Below are positions 46,752-56,210 of a DNA stretch of 64,000 nucleotides, one piece after another. The translations under genes were made by a program, and so were the position numbers. The DNA is from Thermodesulfobacteriota bacterium (GTDB lineage: Bacteria > Desulfobacterota > GWC2-55-46), in assembly GCA_030583865.1 (NCBI GenBank), contig CP129479.1:1412744-1476743 (forward strand), in the 5' to 3' direction. A model generated the notes under the pieces. It was not told the origin of the DNA. It did no database searches and saw nothing but the letters and a program-made list of their open reading frames with translations. Every line of letters begins with the position of its first letter. Positions within the stretch are counted from its first letter, which is position 1.

Positions 46752-47111
46752 TCATCTCGCTTCCTTGCTGTCCTCCCATATGCCGAAGGTATTCCCCTCG
46801 GGGTCCAGGCATATGGCGTAGTACCCCATTCCGGGCACGGCCTTTTTCGAGACCAGCGTCTTTCCTCCCAGCGCCTTTGCCTTCTCCGTGAATTCGTCTA
46901 TTGAGCTCACGTCAATGTAGTTGGTGATTGTCTGCTTCGGGCTTTCCCTCCGCATGAGGCCGCCGCCGATGGGGTTTTCGCCGGTCGTGTTTATGAGCCA
47001 GTATTCCATTCCGGGTATCCTCTCGATCTGCCAGCCGAACATGTCGTAATAGAACCTCCGCGCCCTGTCGGGGTCGTCGGCTGGTATCTCGAAATGCACT
47101 ACCGTGGGCAT
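46752..47111 (-). CDS. VOC (glyoxalase/bleomycin-resistance fold) family protein
   Basis: 119-aa single VOC domain. PTVVHFEIPADDPDRARRFY and YDMFGWQIERIPGMEYWLIN form the first beta-alpha-beta-beta-beta half, and TNYIDVSSIDEFTEKAKALG to CLDPEGNTFGIWEDSKE the second. The His near residue 6 and the Glu near residue 111 (NTFGIWED) resemble possible metal ligands, but the reaction is unknown. The ATG at 47111 follows AAGGGGGG; longer in-frame extensions lack family character. Confidence 0.85.
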   Translation of the reverse strand: MPTVVHFEIPADDPDRARRFYYDMFGWQIERIPGMEYWLINTTGENPIGGGLMRRESPKQTITNYIDVSSIDEFTEKAKALGGKTLVSKKAVPGMGYYAICLDPEGNTFGIWEDSKEAR

Positions 47112-47278
47112 GGGCAGCCCCCCTTTCATAGAGCCATAATACAAATCTAACCGGAAAACCTGCCTTGTCAACGGCGGGACGGGAACGTGATCGCGTCCCG
47201 ACCATTGAGGACGGCGGGGCATGGAGATGATATGACCTCGCTCAAGCGCCGCGCAAGGGTTGAACCTGCCAGGCCTGA

Positions 47279-47427
47279 GAGGTTGCTGAAAAAAAAGAAG
47301 AACACATTCAGGCTCTCAGAATCTCAAGATGGAAAGAGTCGAAAAGCGAGGATGAGGCGCACTTTTATAGTACGCCGGAGTGTCTAACTTTGAAGACGGC
47401 GCCGCAGGTTTGGCTTTTTCAGCAGCC
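47279..47427 (+). repeat. Intergenic repeat family A, copy 3
   Basis: About 149 bp between VOC and YdcF genes. It starts GAGGTTGCTGAAAAAAAAG, contains AGGATGAGGCGCACTTTTAT, then AGTACGCCGGAGTG, and ends TGGCTTTTTCAGCAGCC, 2 bp before the YdcF stop. It is more diverged than copies 1 and 2. Confidence 0.8.
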
Positions 47428-47429
47428 TT

Positions 47430-48041
47430 CTAAACGCTTCTCGCTGCGACGGCCCTGGCAAGGCCCGGCTCTCCAAGGATGGCGAACCTGGCCTTGTACC
47501 AGTAATATTTCAGGAACTCTACCGCAAGAAGGCCGAGTCCCTTTCCGCCGTACCAGCTCTCTATCTCGAAGTTGGCGGTTGATACGCTGTAAGGCTCTAT
47601 CCGGACGTCAGGCATGATCCTGGCGAAGGTGTAATGGGCCCTTTTTATGTGATAGCCGGAGGTTATGAGGACCATCGATTTGAACCCCCTCTCCTCCATT
47701 ATCCTTCTCACCTCGAGGGCGTTCTCATACGTGCTCTTTGAGAATTTTTCAAGCACTATGCTTGGGCGCTCGACAAGGTTGACCTGGTTAAGGTATATGG
47801 AGTCGAGGTCCGCGTCCGCGTGGACCCCGCTCAGTATCAGCACCGCCCCCTTGCCTTGCCTCAGAAGCGAAAGCCCCTCTGCCGTCCTCCCGCGCCCTCC
47901 GGTAAGGACGACTATTGCGTCGGCCCCCGTGCCTGCCTGCCTGTAGGCCCTCGTGTCGTCGACGAAATCGAGGAAGAGCGAGATGACTACCGAAAACGCC
48001 GCGATAGCGGCGATCAATATGACAGTGCCCCTTCTTTTCAT
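47430..48041 (-). CDS. YdcF family (DUF218) membrane-anchored protein
   Basis: 203 aa. One N-terminal transmembrane helix (GTVILIAAIAAFSVVISLFL) anchors a soluble domain of the DUF218/ElyC type. Family residues: ADAIVVLTGGRGRTAEGLSL near 41, GAVLILSGVHADADLDS near 65, and STYENALEVRRIMEERGFKS then MVLITSGYHIKRAHYTFARI near 103-140. Members are linked to peptidoglycan or envelope carbohydrate metabolism, but function here is unknown. The gene lies between repeat A3 and rpmB (divergent). Confidence 0.86.
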   Translation of the reverse strand: MKRRGTVILIAAIAAFSVVISLFLDFVDDTRAYRQAGTGADAIVVLTGGRGRTAEGLSLLRQGKGAVLILSGVHADADLDSIYLNQVNLVERPSIVLEKFSKSTYENALEVRRIMEERGFKSMVLITSGYHIKRAHYTFARIMPDVRIEPYSVSTANFEIESWYGGKGLGLLAVEFLKYYWYKARFAILGEPGLARAVAARSV

Positions 48042-48163
48042 AGCGCTTGAGGCCGGAAACGGCCCCGTCTCATTCTATCCCATGTACCTGCCTAAAAAAA
48101 ACTTGCAAATCCAGCTCCCTTGTGATAAATATATCAGTTCAAACATTTTTGGAGGTAATAAAC

Positions 48164-48355
48164 ATGGCAGGCACATGTGAGATATGCGGAAAGGGACCTT
48201 CGTTCGGCAACAACGTAAGCCATGCGAACAACAAGACCAAGCGGAGATGGAACCCCAACCTCCAGCCGGTAAAGGCCGTACATAACGGCAGGGTAAGGAA
48301 GATAAAGGTCTGCAGCAGGTGCATCCGCTCAGGGGCCGTAGTAAAGGCCGCCTAA
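48164..48355 (+). CDS. rpmB: 50S ribosomal protein L28
   Basis: 63-aa ribosomal protein. It starts [20 protein letters not shown] with [20 protein letters not shown], and carries the C+ zinc pairs CEIC (residues 5-8) and CSRC (residues ~50-53), unlike zinc-free L28 of many Proteobacteria. GGAGG is 8 bp before the ATG at 48164, which fixes the start; the longer upstream frame is not family-like. A strong terminator follows the stop. Confidence 0.97.
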   Translation: MAGTCEICGKGPSFGNNVSHANNKTKRRWNPNLQPVKAVHNGRVRKIKVCSRCIRSGAVVKAA

Positions 48356-48379
48356 GCCCATTTTTTTCGGCGCATCGTG

Positions 48380-48407
48380 GCCTGCCGTCAATCGGCAGGC
48401 TTTTTTT
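48380..48407 (+). terminator. Rho-independent terminator after rpmB
   Basis: GCCTGCCG-TCAAT-CGGCAGGC (8-bp stem) followed by seven T. The ridA stop codon on the other strand lies in the T-run, so the two genes' ends are packed together. Confidence 0.93.
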
Positions 48408-48801
48408 ATTTCACCTTATCTCCTAGCACCGCGACCGCGTCTATCTCCACCCCGACTCCCTTTGGAAGCGCGCTCACCCCGATAGTCGCCCTGGCCGGAA
48501 AAGGCGGTGAAAAGAACTCGCCGTAAACGCCGTTCATCTCGTTGAACCTGGCGAGGTCTGAAAGGTACACCGTCGTCTTTACGACGTCCTTAAGCCCGGC
48601 GCCCGCCTCCTCTAGGACCGCCTTGAGGTTTTCGAGCACCTGCCTGGTCTCGGCCACAATGCCGCCTGCGACTATATTCCCGGTGGCCGGGTCTATGGGT
48701 ATCTGCCCGGAGGCGAAGATGAGGCCCCCTGCCCTTATGCCCTGCGAATAGGGGCCTATGGCCGCAGGCGCTTTCACGGTCTTTATCTCTTCCTTTTTCA
48801 T
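48406..48801 (-). CDS. ridA: RidA family reactive enamine/imine deaminase
   Basis: 131 aa. Hydrolyses 2-aminoacrylate and related enamines released by PLP enzymes. It shows APAAIGPYSQGIRAGGLIFA, SGQIPIDPATGNIV, GGIVAETRQVLENLKAVLEE, KTTVYLSDLARFNEMNGVYG and PPFPARATIGVSALPKGVGV, the full set of family residues including the catalytic Arg. MKKEEIK at 48801 is chosen because AAGGAA lies 6 bp upstream; the ATG at 48816 would have its ribosome site too close. It sits 26 bp after rel, an arrangement common in bacteria. Confidence 0.92.
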   Translation of the reverse strand: MKKEEIKTVKAPAAIGPYSQGIRAGGLIFASGQIPIDPATGNIVAGGIVAETRQVLENLKAVLEEAGAGLKDVVKTTVYLSDLARFNEMNGVYGEFFSPPFPARATIGVSALPKGVGVEIDAVAVLGDKVK

Positions 48802-48842
48802 CGGATTTCCTTCCATGCCCTCGCACCCGCGTTTGATTTTGC

Positions 48843-51026
48843 TCAGTGCACGCTCTCGGCCTCTGCTTCCCTGTGGCTGCCGCTCTTTATCCTTTCGACC
48901 TTTGTCACCTTCTTTATTCTCTTGAGCGCCGATATGATGTTCTTAAGGTGGTTCGAGTCGCTAACCTCCACCTCGAAGGTGCAGACGGCCTTGTTGTCCT
49001 GGCTCGTCCTTATGTCCGCGCTCGATATGTTGGCGTCGGCTGTTTTTATGGCGTTGGTCATCTCGGCCAAAAGGCCCTTCTCGTTCCTGCAGACCACCTG
49101 AATGCTTACAGGCCTCATGGATTTTATCTTCCGGTCCCACGCGACCTCTATCCTCCTGTCCCTGTCGATATGCAGGAGCGTGGGGCAGCCGACCGCGTGG
49201 ACGGCGACGCCCTGGCCGTGGGTGATGTAGCCCTCTATCTCGTCGCCGGGGAGCGGGTTGCAGCACCTTGCGAAGCGCACGAGCACGTCCTCAACGCCCC
49301 TCACGATTATCGCGCTCCTGTCCTTGTCGCCGGGCTTCCATTTATCGAACATCCTCCTGAAGGAGAACTTCTGGCGGTCGCGGAGCTTCTCGGGCGGCAG
49401 GAGCTTTCCGAGCACCTGGGCCGCGGATATCTTCCCGTAGCCGACGGAGGCGAGGAGGCTCTCGGCGCTCTGGACCCCGAACCCGGAGGCGATCTTCTCG
49501 AACTCCTCGGATTTGAGGAGCTTCCCGGGTTCGAGGCCGTGGCGCGTAAGCTCCTTTTCGAGTATTTCTTTCCCGAGGGAGATGGACTTCGCCCGCTCCT
49601 CGGTCTTTATCCACTGCCGTATCCTGGCCTTGGCGCGGGAGCTTACGACGAATTTAAGCCAGTCCTTCGAGGGGGTGTGGCTCTGGGACGTTATAATCTC
49701 TATGATGTCGCCGTTACGGAGCCTGTATTTCAGGGGCACCATCTTGCCGTTCACCTTTGCGCCGGAGCAGGTGTTCCCTATGTCGGTATGGACCGAGTAG
49801 GCGAAATCCACGGGGGTCGCGCCTAACGGGAACTGCTTTATGTCGCCCTTGGGCGTGAAGACGAAGACCTCCTCCGGGAAGAGGCCGACCTTTAGGGAGT
49901 CCATGAACTCGTCCGAGTCCTTCAGGTCCATCTGGAACTCAAGGAGCTGCCTGAGCCACGCGAAGCTCTTGTCGTCCTTGCCCTCGGGCTCTCTGCCCTC
50001 CTTGTACCTCCAGTGGGCGGCGATGCCGTACTCGGCGATCCTGTGCATCTCCTCGGTACGTATCTGCACCTCCATCCTGACGCCGTAAGGGCCGACCACG
50101 GTCGTATGGAGGGACTGGTACATGTTGAGCTTGGGGATGGCGATATAGTCCTTGAACCTGCCGGGAACTGGCTTCCATGCGGAGTGTATGACGCCGAGGA
50201 CGCCGTAGCAGTCCCTGAGGGTCTTCACTATCACCCTGAAGGCCATTATGTCGTATATCCTGTCGAACTCGACATCCTGCTCCTTCATCTTCTTGAAGAT
50301 GCTGAAGAGGTGCTTCGGCCTGCCGCTCACGTCGCCCTCGACGCCGTTCTCCTTGAGCTTGGCCTCTATCTGCTCCTTCACCGTCTCGATGAAGTTCTCC
50401 TTGATGTTCAGGGCGCTCGCGAGCTTCTCTTTCAAGTCCGCGTAGCCTTCCGGCTCGAGGTACATGAAGGCGAGGTCCTCTAGCTCGGTCTTTATCCAGC
50501 CGATGCCGAGGCGGTTGGCGAGCGGCGCGTAGATGTCGAGTGTCTCCTGTGCGATCTTCCTCTGCTTGGCCGGGTCGAGCGAGCCGAGGGTCCTCATGTT
50601 GTGGAGCCGGTCCGCGAGCTTTATGAGGATGACCCTGATGTCGCGGCCCATGGCCAGGACCATCTTCCGGAAGTTCTCGGCCTCGTGGTCGGCCTTCTTC
50701 TCGAAAGTCATGCGGCTCAACTTGGTGAGCCCGTCCACCAGGCCGGCTATCTCGGCGCCGAAGAGCTCCTCTATCCTCTCGATGGTCGTGTGGGTGTCCT
50801 CGACCGTGTCGTGGAGGAGGCCTGTCGCGACGCTCTGCGAGTCCATCCTCAAATCCGTGATGATATTCGCCACTTCGAGCGGGTGAGTGAGATAGGGCTC
50901 CCCCGACTGCCTTATCTGCCCCTGGTGGATGACGCCTGAGACCACATAGGCCTTTTTTATGAGCTCCAGGTCGGCATTGGGGCTGTAGGAGGCCACCTTC
51001 TCCAGTATGTTCTCTAACCTGACCAT
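48843..51026 (-). CDS. Bifunctional (p)ppGpp synthetase/hydrolase Rel/SpoT
   Basis: 727-aa stringent-response protein. The N-terminal HD hydrolase domain has an intact HDTVEDTHTT (near residue 72-81) and KLADRLHNMRTL. The synthetase domain has MAFRVIVKTLRDCYGVLGVI and RFKDYIAIPKLNMYQSLHTT, with the Arg-x-Lys-Asp (RFKD) typical of bifunctional enzymes. The TGS domain (VFVFTPKGDIKQFPLGATPV), the helical/zinc-finger region (VRFARCCNPLPGDEIEGYIT) and a C-terminal ACT domain (GLLAEMTNAIKTADANISSA) complete the long form. The window has just one such gene, so synthesis and hydrolysis probably share this protein. It lies upstream of ridA on the same strand. Confidence 0.95.
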   Translation of the reverse strand: MVRLENILEKVASYSPNADLELIKKAYVVSGVIHQGQIRQSGEPYLTHPLEVANIITDLRMDSQSVATGLLHDTVEDTHTTIERIEELFGAEIAGLVDGLTKLSRMTFEKKADHEAENFRKMVLAMGRDIRVILIKLADRLHNMRTLGSLDPAKQRKIAQETLDIYAPLANRLGIGWIKTELEDLAFMYLEPEGYADLKEKLASALNIKENFIETVKEQIEAKLKENGVEGDVSGRPKHLFSIFKKMKEQDVEFDRIYDIMAFRVIVKTLRDCYGVLGVIHSAWKPVPGRFKDYIAIPKLNMYQSLHTTVVGPYGVRMEVQIRTEEMHRIAEYGIAAHWRYKEGREPEGKDDKSFAWLRQLLEFQMDLKDSDEFMDSLKVGLFPEEVFVFTPKGDIKQFPLGATPVDFAYSVHTDIGNTCSGAKVNGKMVPLKYRLRNGDIIEIITSQSHTPSKDWLKFVVSSRAKARIRQWIKTEERAKSISLGKEILEKELTRHGLEPGKLLKSEEFEKIASGFGVQSAESLLASVGYGKISAAQVLGKLLPPEKLRDRQKFSFRRMFDKWKPGDKDRSAIIVRGVEDVLVRFARCCNPLPGDEIEGYITHGQGVAVHAVGCPTLLHIDRDRRIEVAWDRKIKSMRPVSIQVVCRNEKGLLAEMTNAIKTADANISSADIRTSQDNKAVCTFEVEVSDSNHLKNIISALKRIKKVTKVERIKSGSHREAEAESVH

Positions 51027-51164
51027 ATAGTACCAATTTAACCTAATAAACCGCCTTTTTCAATAGACAAGGGACGCGGTTTGAGGGCCCGGCGGGCGTG
51101 AAGGCCTACTCGCGGGGTGATTGCGATTGCCTTCACTCCCTCTTTTCTGTTATTATTTTCGTCT

Positions 51165-53543
51165 ATGAAGTTCATCAGGAAATCGCTCTATTTCGTCATT
51201 GCCGCGGTAATCCTGGGCTTCGGGGCGTACTGGTATTTTACCCGCGACCTCCCGCCGCTCGACACCATCCAGGACTATAACCCAAACCTGGTCACAAAGG
51301 TCCTCTCGCACGACGGCAGGCTCATAGGCGAGTTCTATATAGAGCGCAGAGTCATAGTGGGCCTCGACCAGGTGCCGGCCCACCTGATAAACGCCTTCAT
51401 CGCCGCCGAGGACGCCGGGTTCTACGAGCACGAGGGAATAAGCTACTCGAGCATATTCAGGGCCTTTCTCAAGAACCTCCAGGCGGGCCGCGTCGTCCAG
51501 GGCGGCTCCACCATAACCCAGCAGGTCGCGAAGAGCTTCTTTCTCTCCTCGGAGAAGAAGATATCGAGGAAGGTCCGCGAGGCCATAATGGCCTTCAGGA
51601 TAGAAAAGAACCTCAACAAGGAGGAGATACTCCACCTCTACCTCAACCAGATATACCTCGGGAGCGGCGCTTACGGCATACAGGCCGCTTCCGAGGCCTA
51701 CTTCGGCAAGGACGTAAGCGAACTCACGCTTTCCGAATCCGCTCTCTTAGCCGGGCTCCCCAAGGCGCCGAGCAAGTATTCGCCATACGAGAACATGGAG
51801 CTTGCCAGGAGAAGGCAGGCTTACGTCCTCGACAGGATGGTCGAGACGAACCACCTTACGCGGGACGAGGCGGACAGGGCGTATGCCGAGGGCCTCAAGC
51901 TCGTGCCGAGACGGTCGGAGAGCCTGTGGGTGGGCCCGTACTTCACGGAGGAGGTCAGGAAGCACCTTGAGGCGAAGTACGGGAGCGAGCTCCTCTACAG
52001 GGGCGGCCTCGAAGTGCATACTACCCTCGACGTCGAGATGCAGAGGGCCGCTAACAGGGCGGTGGACCAGGGGCTCCGCGAGCACGACAAGCGGCGCGGG
52101 TTCAGGGGCCCGGCAAGGAAGCTCAAGAGCGAGGAGGAAGCCGGGGCCTTCAGGAAAGAGATGGAAAAGAAGCTCCTCCACGACCCGCCCGGGCCGGGTA
52201 AATACTACCTTGCCGCCGTCAAGTCGTTCAGCGACAGGGACAGGAGCCTCTCGGTCGATATAGGCGGGAGAGCCGGTATCATCCAGGCCCAGGACATGCA
52301 GTGGGCAAGGCTCTATAACCCGACGCGCGAGCCGGACGGCGGAAGGCAGGAGGACCTCCGGAAGATACTCAAGGCCGGAGACGTCGTGCAGGTCGCCGTA
52401 AAGGCAGTGCCCGAGAACGCGGCGGCACCACTCGAGCTAAGGCTCGAACAGGAGCCCCTTGCGCAGGCCGCACTCCACGCAATGGAGCCCGAGACCGGGG
52501 CCGTAAAGGCGATGGTCGGCGGCTTCGATTACTCGCAGAGCCAGTTCAACAGGGCCATGCAGGCCCGGAGGCAGCCGGGCTCGGCCTTCAAGCCCATAAT
52601 ATACGCGGCTGCGATGGACAGCGGACTTACCCCGGCGAGCATCGTAATGGATTCCCCTGTCGTCTTCGAGGACACCGAGAGGGAGGACTCCTGGAGGCCC
52701 AGGAACTACGACGAGCAGTTTTTCGGCCCGACCACAATCAGGGAGGCCATAGCGAGGTCCAGGAACGTAATAACCATAAAAGTGCTCAGGCAGATCGGCA
52801 TCAGGCAGGCGCTCAATTACGCGAGGCTCCTGGGAATAAGCTCGCCGCTCGCGGGCGACCTCTCCCTTGCACTCGGCTCGTCCGCGGTCACGCTCCAGGA
52901 GCTGACGGTCGCGTTTTCCACGCTGGCAAACCTCGGCGTAAAACCCGCCCCGATGCTTGTTACAAGGGTCGCCGACCGGACGGGCCGCGTCCTCGAGGTG
53001 ACGGAGCCTTTTTCGACGTCGGTCATCAGCCCGCAGACGGCGTATATCATGACGAGCCTCCTTCAGGGTGTCGTGGAATCCGGGACAGGCATGAGGGCCC
53101 GGGCCCTCGGAAGGCCGGCTGCAGGGAAGACCGGCACGACCAACAACCTGAACGACGCGTGGTTCATAGGCTATGTGCCGGGGCTTGCGGCAGGGGCCTG
53201 GGTGGGGTATGATGATGAAAAGCCCCTGGGAAGCAGGGAGACCGGCTCCAGGGCCGCTCTACCCGTATGGCTTGGCTTCATGTCCGGGGCGCTTGCCGAA
53301 ACCCCGGCAAGCGGGTTCCCGGTCCCCGAAGGACTGGAATTCGCCCGGATAGACCCGTCAACGGGCCTCCTTGCCAATGATTCCATAAAAGACGCCGTCT
53401 TCGAGGTCTTCAAGGCCGGGACGGCGCCCGTGGATGTATCGCCCGTCCGGAACATCGGCGGGCCGTCGGACTTCTTCATGATAGACACGGACCCGGCCCC
53501 TCTTACCAGGGCCCGGCCCGATGAAACCGAGTTCATGGACTGA
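51165..53543 (+). CDS. Class A penicillin-binding protein 1A
   Basis: 792-aa bifunctional peptidoglycan synthase. A short cytoplasmic start and one transmembrane anchor (SLYFVIAAVILGFGAYWYFT) precede the GT51 domain, with AFIAAEDAGFYEHEGISYSS, GGSTITQQVAKSFFLS and IYLGSGAYGIQAASEAYFGK. An OB-like insertion follows. The transpeptidase domain contains RQPGSAFKPIIYAAAMDSGL (the SAFK serine), ARSRNVITIKV (SxN) and AAGKTGTTNN (KTG). The start is set at ATG 51165, close to the membrane anchor; upstream ATG at 51117 is less likely. It is followed by moaA after 6 bp. Confidence 0.94.
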   Translation: MKFIRKSLYFVIAAVILGFGAYWYFTRDLPPLDTIQDYNPNLVTKVLSHDGRLIGEFYIERRVIVGLDQVPAHLINAFIAAEDAGFYEHEGISYSSIFRAFLKNLQAGRVVQGGSTITQQVAKSFFLSSEKKISRKVREAIMAFRIEKNLNKEEILHLYLNQIYLGSGAYGIQAASEAYFGKDVSELTLSESALLAGLPKAPSKYSPYENMELARRRQAYVLDRMVETNHLTRDEADRAYAEGLKLVPRRSESLWVGPYFTEEVRKHLEAKYGSELLYRGGLEVHTTLDVEMQRAANRAVDQGLREHDKRRGFRGPARKLKSEEEAGAFRKEMEKKLLHDPPGPGKYYLAAVKSFSDRDRSLSVDIGGRAGIIQAQDMQWARLYNPTREPDGGRQEDLRKILKAGDVVQVAVKAVPENAAAPLELRLEQEPLAQAALHAMEPETGAVKAMVGGFDYSQSQFNRAMQARRQPGSAFKPIIYAAAMDSGLTPASIVMDSPVVFEDTEREDSWRPRNYDEQFFGPTTIREAIARSRNVITIKVLRQIGIRQALNYARLLGISSPLAGDLSLALGSSAVTLQELTVAFSTLANLGVKPAPMLVTRVADRTGRVLEVTEPFSTSVISPQTAYIMTSLLQGVVESGTGMRARALGRPAAGKTGTTNNLNDAWFIGYVPGLAAGAWVGYDDEKPLGSRETGSRAALPVWLGFMSGALAETPASGFPVPEGLEFARIDPSTGLLANDSIKDAVFEVFKAGTAPVDVSPVRNIGGPSDFFMIDTDPAPLTRARPDETEFMD

Positions 53544-53549
53544 GTCATT

Positions 53550-54545
53550 ATGCAGCCCCTTGTCGACTCATACGGACGGAGGATTGATTACCTCCGGATT
53601 TCGGTCACCGACCGCTGCAACCTCCGCTGCGTCTACTGCATGCCGCCCGAGGGCATTGACCTTGCCGAGCCCGAGCACATCCTGAGGTACGAGGAAATAC
53701 TGCGGCTTGCGAGGATAGCGGCAAGGGGCGGTGTTACGAAAATCAGGGTCACGGGCGGGGAGCCTCTCGTAAGGAAGGGCATCGTAGATTTCCTCAGGGA
53801 CCTCGCCTCGATACCGGGCATTGAGGACCTGAGCCTTACGACGAACGGTGTGCTCTTGAGGGAATACGCCCGGAGGCTAAGGGAGGCCGGGCTCAGGCGT
53901 ATAAACGTGAGCCTCGATTCACTTAAGCGCGAAAGGTTCGCGGCAATGACCAGGGGCGACAGGCTTTCGGAGGTGCTCGAAGGGCTCGACGAGGCCCAAA
54001 GAGCCGGGCTTACGCCGGTCAAGATAAACATGGTCGTCATAAAGGGCTTCAACGACGACGAGATAGTCGATTTCGCCCTTATCTCGAAGGAGAAGCCCTA
54101 CCATGTAAGGTATATCGAGTACATGCCCTTCAACACCCAGGAGGGCTGGCAGAGGGACAAGTGCCTGACCGCCAGGGAGATTAAGGAGCGAATAGAGGCC
54201 GCGCTCGGGCCTCTGGAGCCCGTTATCGACCACAAGGACGGCGCCGGGCCCGCGAGGAGGTTCAGGTTCAAGGGCGCTCCCGGAGAGATCGGCCTCATAA
54301 GCCCTGTCTCCGAGCACTTCTGCGGCTCATGCAACAGGCTCCGCCTCACCTCCGACGGGAAGCTGAGGACCTGCCTCTTCTCCGATACCGAAGCCGACCT
54401 CCGCACCCCGTTGAGGGACGGCTCCACGGACGAGGCCATCGAAAGGATACTCCTTGCCGCTGTACGGGAAAAGCCCAAGGGGCACACCATAAACGAGAAC
54501 ATCTTCAAGAAATGCAGCAGGACGATGAGCCTCATAGGGGGGTAG
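53550..54545 (+). CDS. moaA: GTP 3',8-cyclase MoaA
   Basis: First step of molybdenum cofactor synthesis. 331-aa radical-SAM enzyme. The N-terminal cluster motif is DRCNLRCVYCMPPEG (CxxxCxxC, near 22-36), with VRVTGGEPLVRKG-type GGEPL near 76. The C-terminal 4Fe-4S cysteines are in EHFCGSCNRLRLTSDGKLRT and LFSDTE, and the protein ends with the Gly-Gly tail MSLIGG. It is the sole Moco gene in the window and lies behind a PBP gene with a 6-bp gap. Confidence 0.95.
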   Translation: MQPLVDSYGRRIDYLRISVTDRCNLRCVYCMPPEGIDLAEPEHILRYEEILRLARIAARGGVTKIRVTGGEPLVRKGIVDFLRDLASIPGIEDLSLTTNGVLLREYARRLREAGLRRINVSLDSLKRERFAAMTRGDRLSEVLEGLDEAQRAGLTPVKINMVVIKGFNDDEIVDFALISKEKPYHVRYIEYMPFNTQEGWQRDKCLTAREIKERIEAALGPLEPVIDHKDGAGPARRFRFKGAPGEIGLISPVSEHFCGSCNRLRLTSDGKLRTCLFSDTEADLRTPLRDGSTDEAIERILLAAVREKPKGHTINENIFKKCSRTMSLIGG

Positions 54546-54614
54546 TCCGGGCTCATCCTTAGAATTCGGGGCCGGTCGGCCCGCGTTGAGCGTCCATGGT
54601 GGGAACGGTTTGAG

Positions 54615-56186
54615 ATGACGTCGTCAGGAAGAACCCGTGTTGCGATACTCCTCGCAGTCGCCTTGATCCTCTCCGTACTCGCCTATTCGAACACCTTTAC
54701 CGGAGAATTCCAGTTCGACGACGACGGGACCGTGGCGGAAAACCCCTATGTCACGGATATAGGGAACTTCCGGGGGCTTCATCTTAAATCCTTCGTTGAC
54801 GGCATCCGCCCGGTAGCGACCTTCACCTTCGCTGTAAACTACTATTTCTGGGGCCTCGACGTCCTGCCCTATCACTTGACCAACTTCGCCGTGCACGCCG
54901 TATGCGGCCTCCTCGTCTTCTATCTGGCGTTCCTGACCGCGCGCTCGCCCGGGCTCCTCTACGACGAAAGCCGCGCCCGTTTCATCGCCCTTCTGACCTC
55001 GGCCATCTTCCTCCTGCATCCGGTCCAGACCGAGTCCGTAAGCTACGTGTCGCAGAGGTACGAATCGATCGCGTCGCTTTTCTACCTCGCCTCGCTCATC
55101 GCGTTCGTAAAGGGGCGGCAGGCGGCAGGAGCGCCCGGGAGATACGTCCTCTATGCCTTGTCTATAGCATCCGGCATACTGGCGCTCGGCAGCAAGCAAT
55201 TCGCCGTAACCCTCCCGCTCGTGATAATCCTCTACGACTTCTATTTCCTAAGCGAAAGGCCCTCCTTCAAAAGGATGGCCGGGCCCCTGGTATTTCTGGC
55301 CCTCGCGGCGGTCGCTGGCTTTATCATCGTCAAGGGGCTCAAGGGAACCGACGCGGGCTTCTCCGTACAGGGCGTTACGCCCTGGGAGTACCTCCTTACC
55401 CAGTTCAGGGCGGTCGTGACCTACATAAGGCTTCTCTTCCTTCCCGCCTGGCAGAACCTCGACTATGATTTCAGGATAAGCAGGAGCCTTCTTGAAATCG
55501 ACACCCTGCTTTCATTTCTCTTCCTTCTTTCGCTTTTCGTCTCCGCTATATTCCTTTTCAGGAGGCGGCGCGCCGCTTCATTCTTCATACTCTGGTTCTT
55601 CATCGTGCTCGCGCCAACCTCGAGCATAATCCCGATAGTAGACCCCATATTCGAGCACAGGGTCTATCTCGCCTCCGCAGGCCTCTTCTTCATCTTTTCC
55701 GACGTCCTTTGGGCCGCGCTTTCACGGGCCGCCCAAGGCATGGGGCGCCCTGCCCGCGGCGGGACGCTCGCGATTTCAGGGGCGCTCGCCTTGATGCTCG
55801 TTCTTTCGGGGCTTACCTACGAGAGGAACAAGGTATGGAGGACGAAACTCTCGATGTGGCTGGACGTCGCGGCGAAGTCACCGATGAAGTCCAGGCCGCA
55901 CAACAACCTCGGGAACTGCTACATGCTCCTGGACAGGCCCTTTGAGGCCATAGAGGAATACAAAAAGGCGATAGCCCTCGACCCAGGCAATATCGAGGCC
56001 TACTATAACATATCGCTCAATCTCGAGAAGACGGGCCGCCTCGACCAGGCCGCCCATTATTACGATATCTTCTCGAATAACGCGCCGCCAAGGTACGAGA
56101 AGCAGAAGGAGTTCGCAAGGAAGAGGGTCGAGAGGTTCAGGGAACTGGAGCGGCTCGGGTTTGCCGCGGAAAAGGCCGCGCCCTGA
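54615..56186 (+). CDS. GT-C-like membrane protein with C-terminal TPR (TMTC-like)
   Basis: 523 aa. An N-terminal helix precedes GEFQFDDDGTVAENPYV, whose DDD motif in the first extracytoplasmic loop is like PMT/TMTC-type glycosyltransferases. HLTNFAVHAVCGLLVFYLAF and IFLLHPVQTESVSYVSQRYE are typical of TMTC-like proteins. About nine more helices end near residue 400. The C-terminus has about two tetratricopeptide repeats (NNLGNCYMLLDRPFEAIEEY, NIEAYYNISLNLEKTGRLDQ). It may glycosylate exported proteins, but this is not established for bacteria. It stands 69 bp downstream of moaA on the same strand and converges with the HD-GYP gene. Confidence 0.78.
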   Translation: MTSSGRTRVAILLAVALILSVLAYSNTFTGEFQFDDDGTVAENPYVTDIGNFRGLHLKSFVDGIRPVATFTFAVNYYFWGLDVLPYHLTNFAVHAVCGLLVFYLAFLTARSPGLLYDESRARFIALLTSAIFLLHPVQTESVSYVSQRYESIASLFYLASLIAFVKGRQAAGAPGRYVLYALSIASGILALGSKQFAVTLPLVIILYDFYFLSERPSFKRMAGPLVFLALAAVAGFIIVKGLKGTDAGFSVQGVTPWEYLLTQFRAVVTYIRLLFLPAWQNLDYDFRISRSLLEIDTLLSFLFLLSLFVSAIFLFRRRRAASFFILWFFIVLAPTSSIIPIVDPIFEHRVYLASAGLFFIFSDVLWAALSRAAQGMGRPARGGTLAISGALALMLVLSGLTYERNKVWRTKLSMWLDVAAKSPMKSRPHNNLGNCYMLLDRPFEAIEEYKKAIALDPGNIEAYYNISLNLEKTGRLDQAAHYYDIFSNNAPPRYEKQKEFARKRVERFRELERLGFAAEKAAP

Positions 56187-56210
56187 TACCCGCGCAGCCA
56201 GGAGCCTGAC

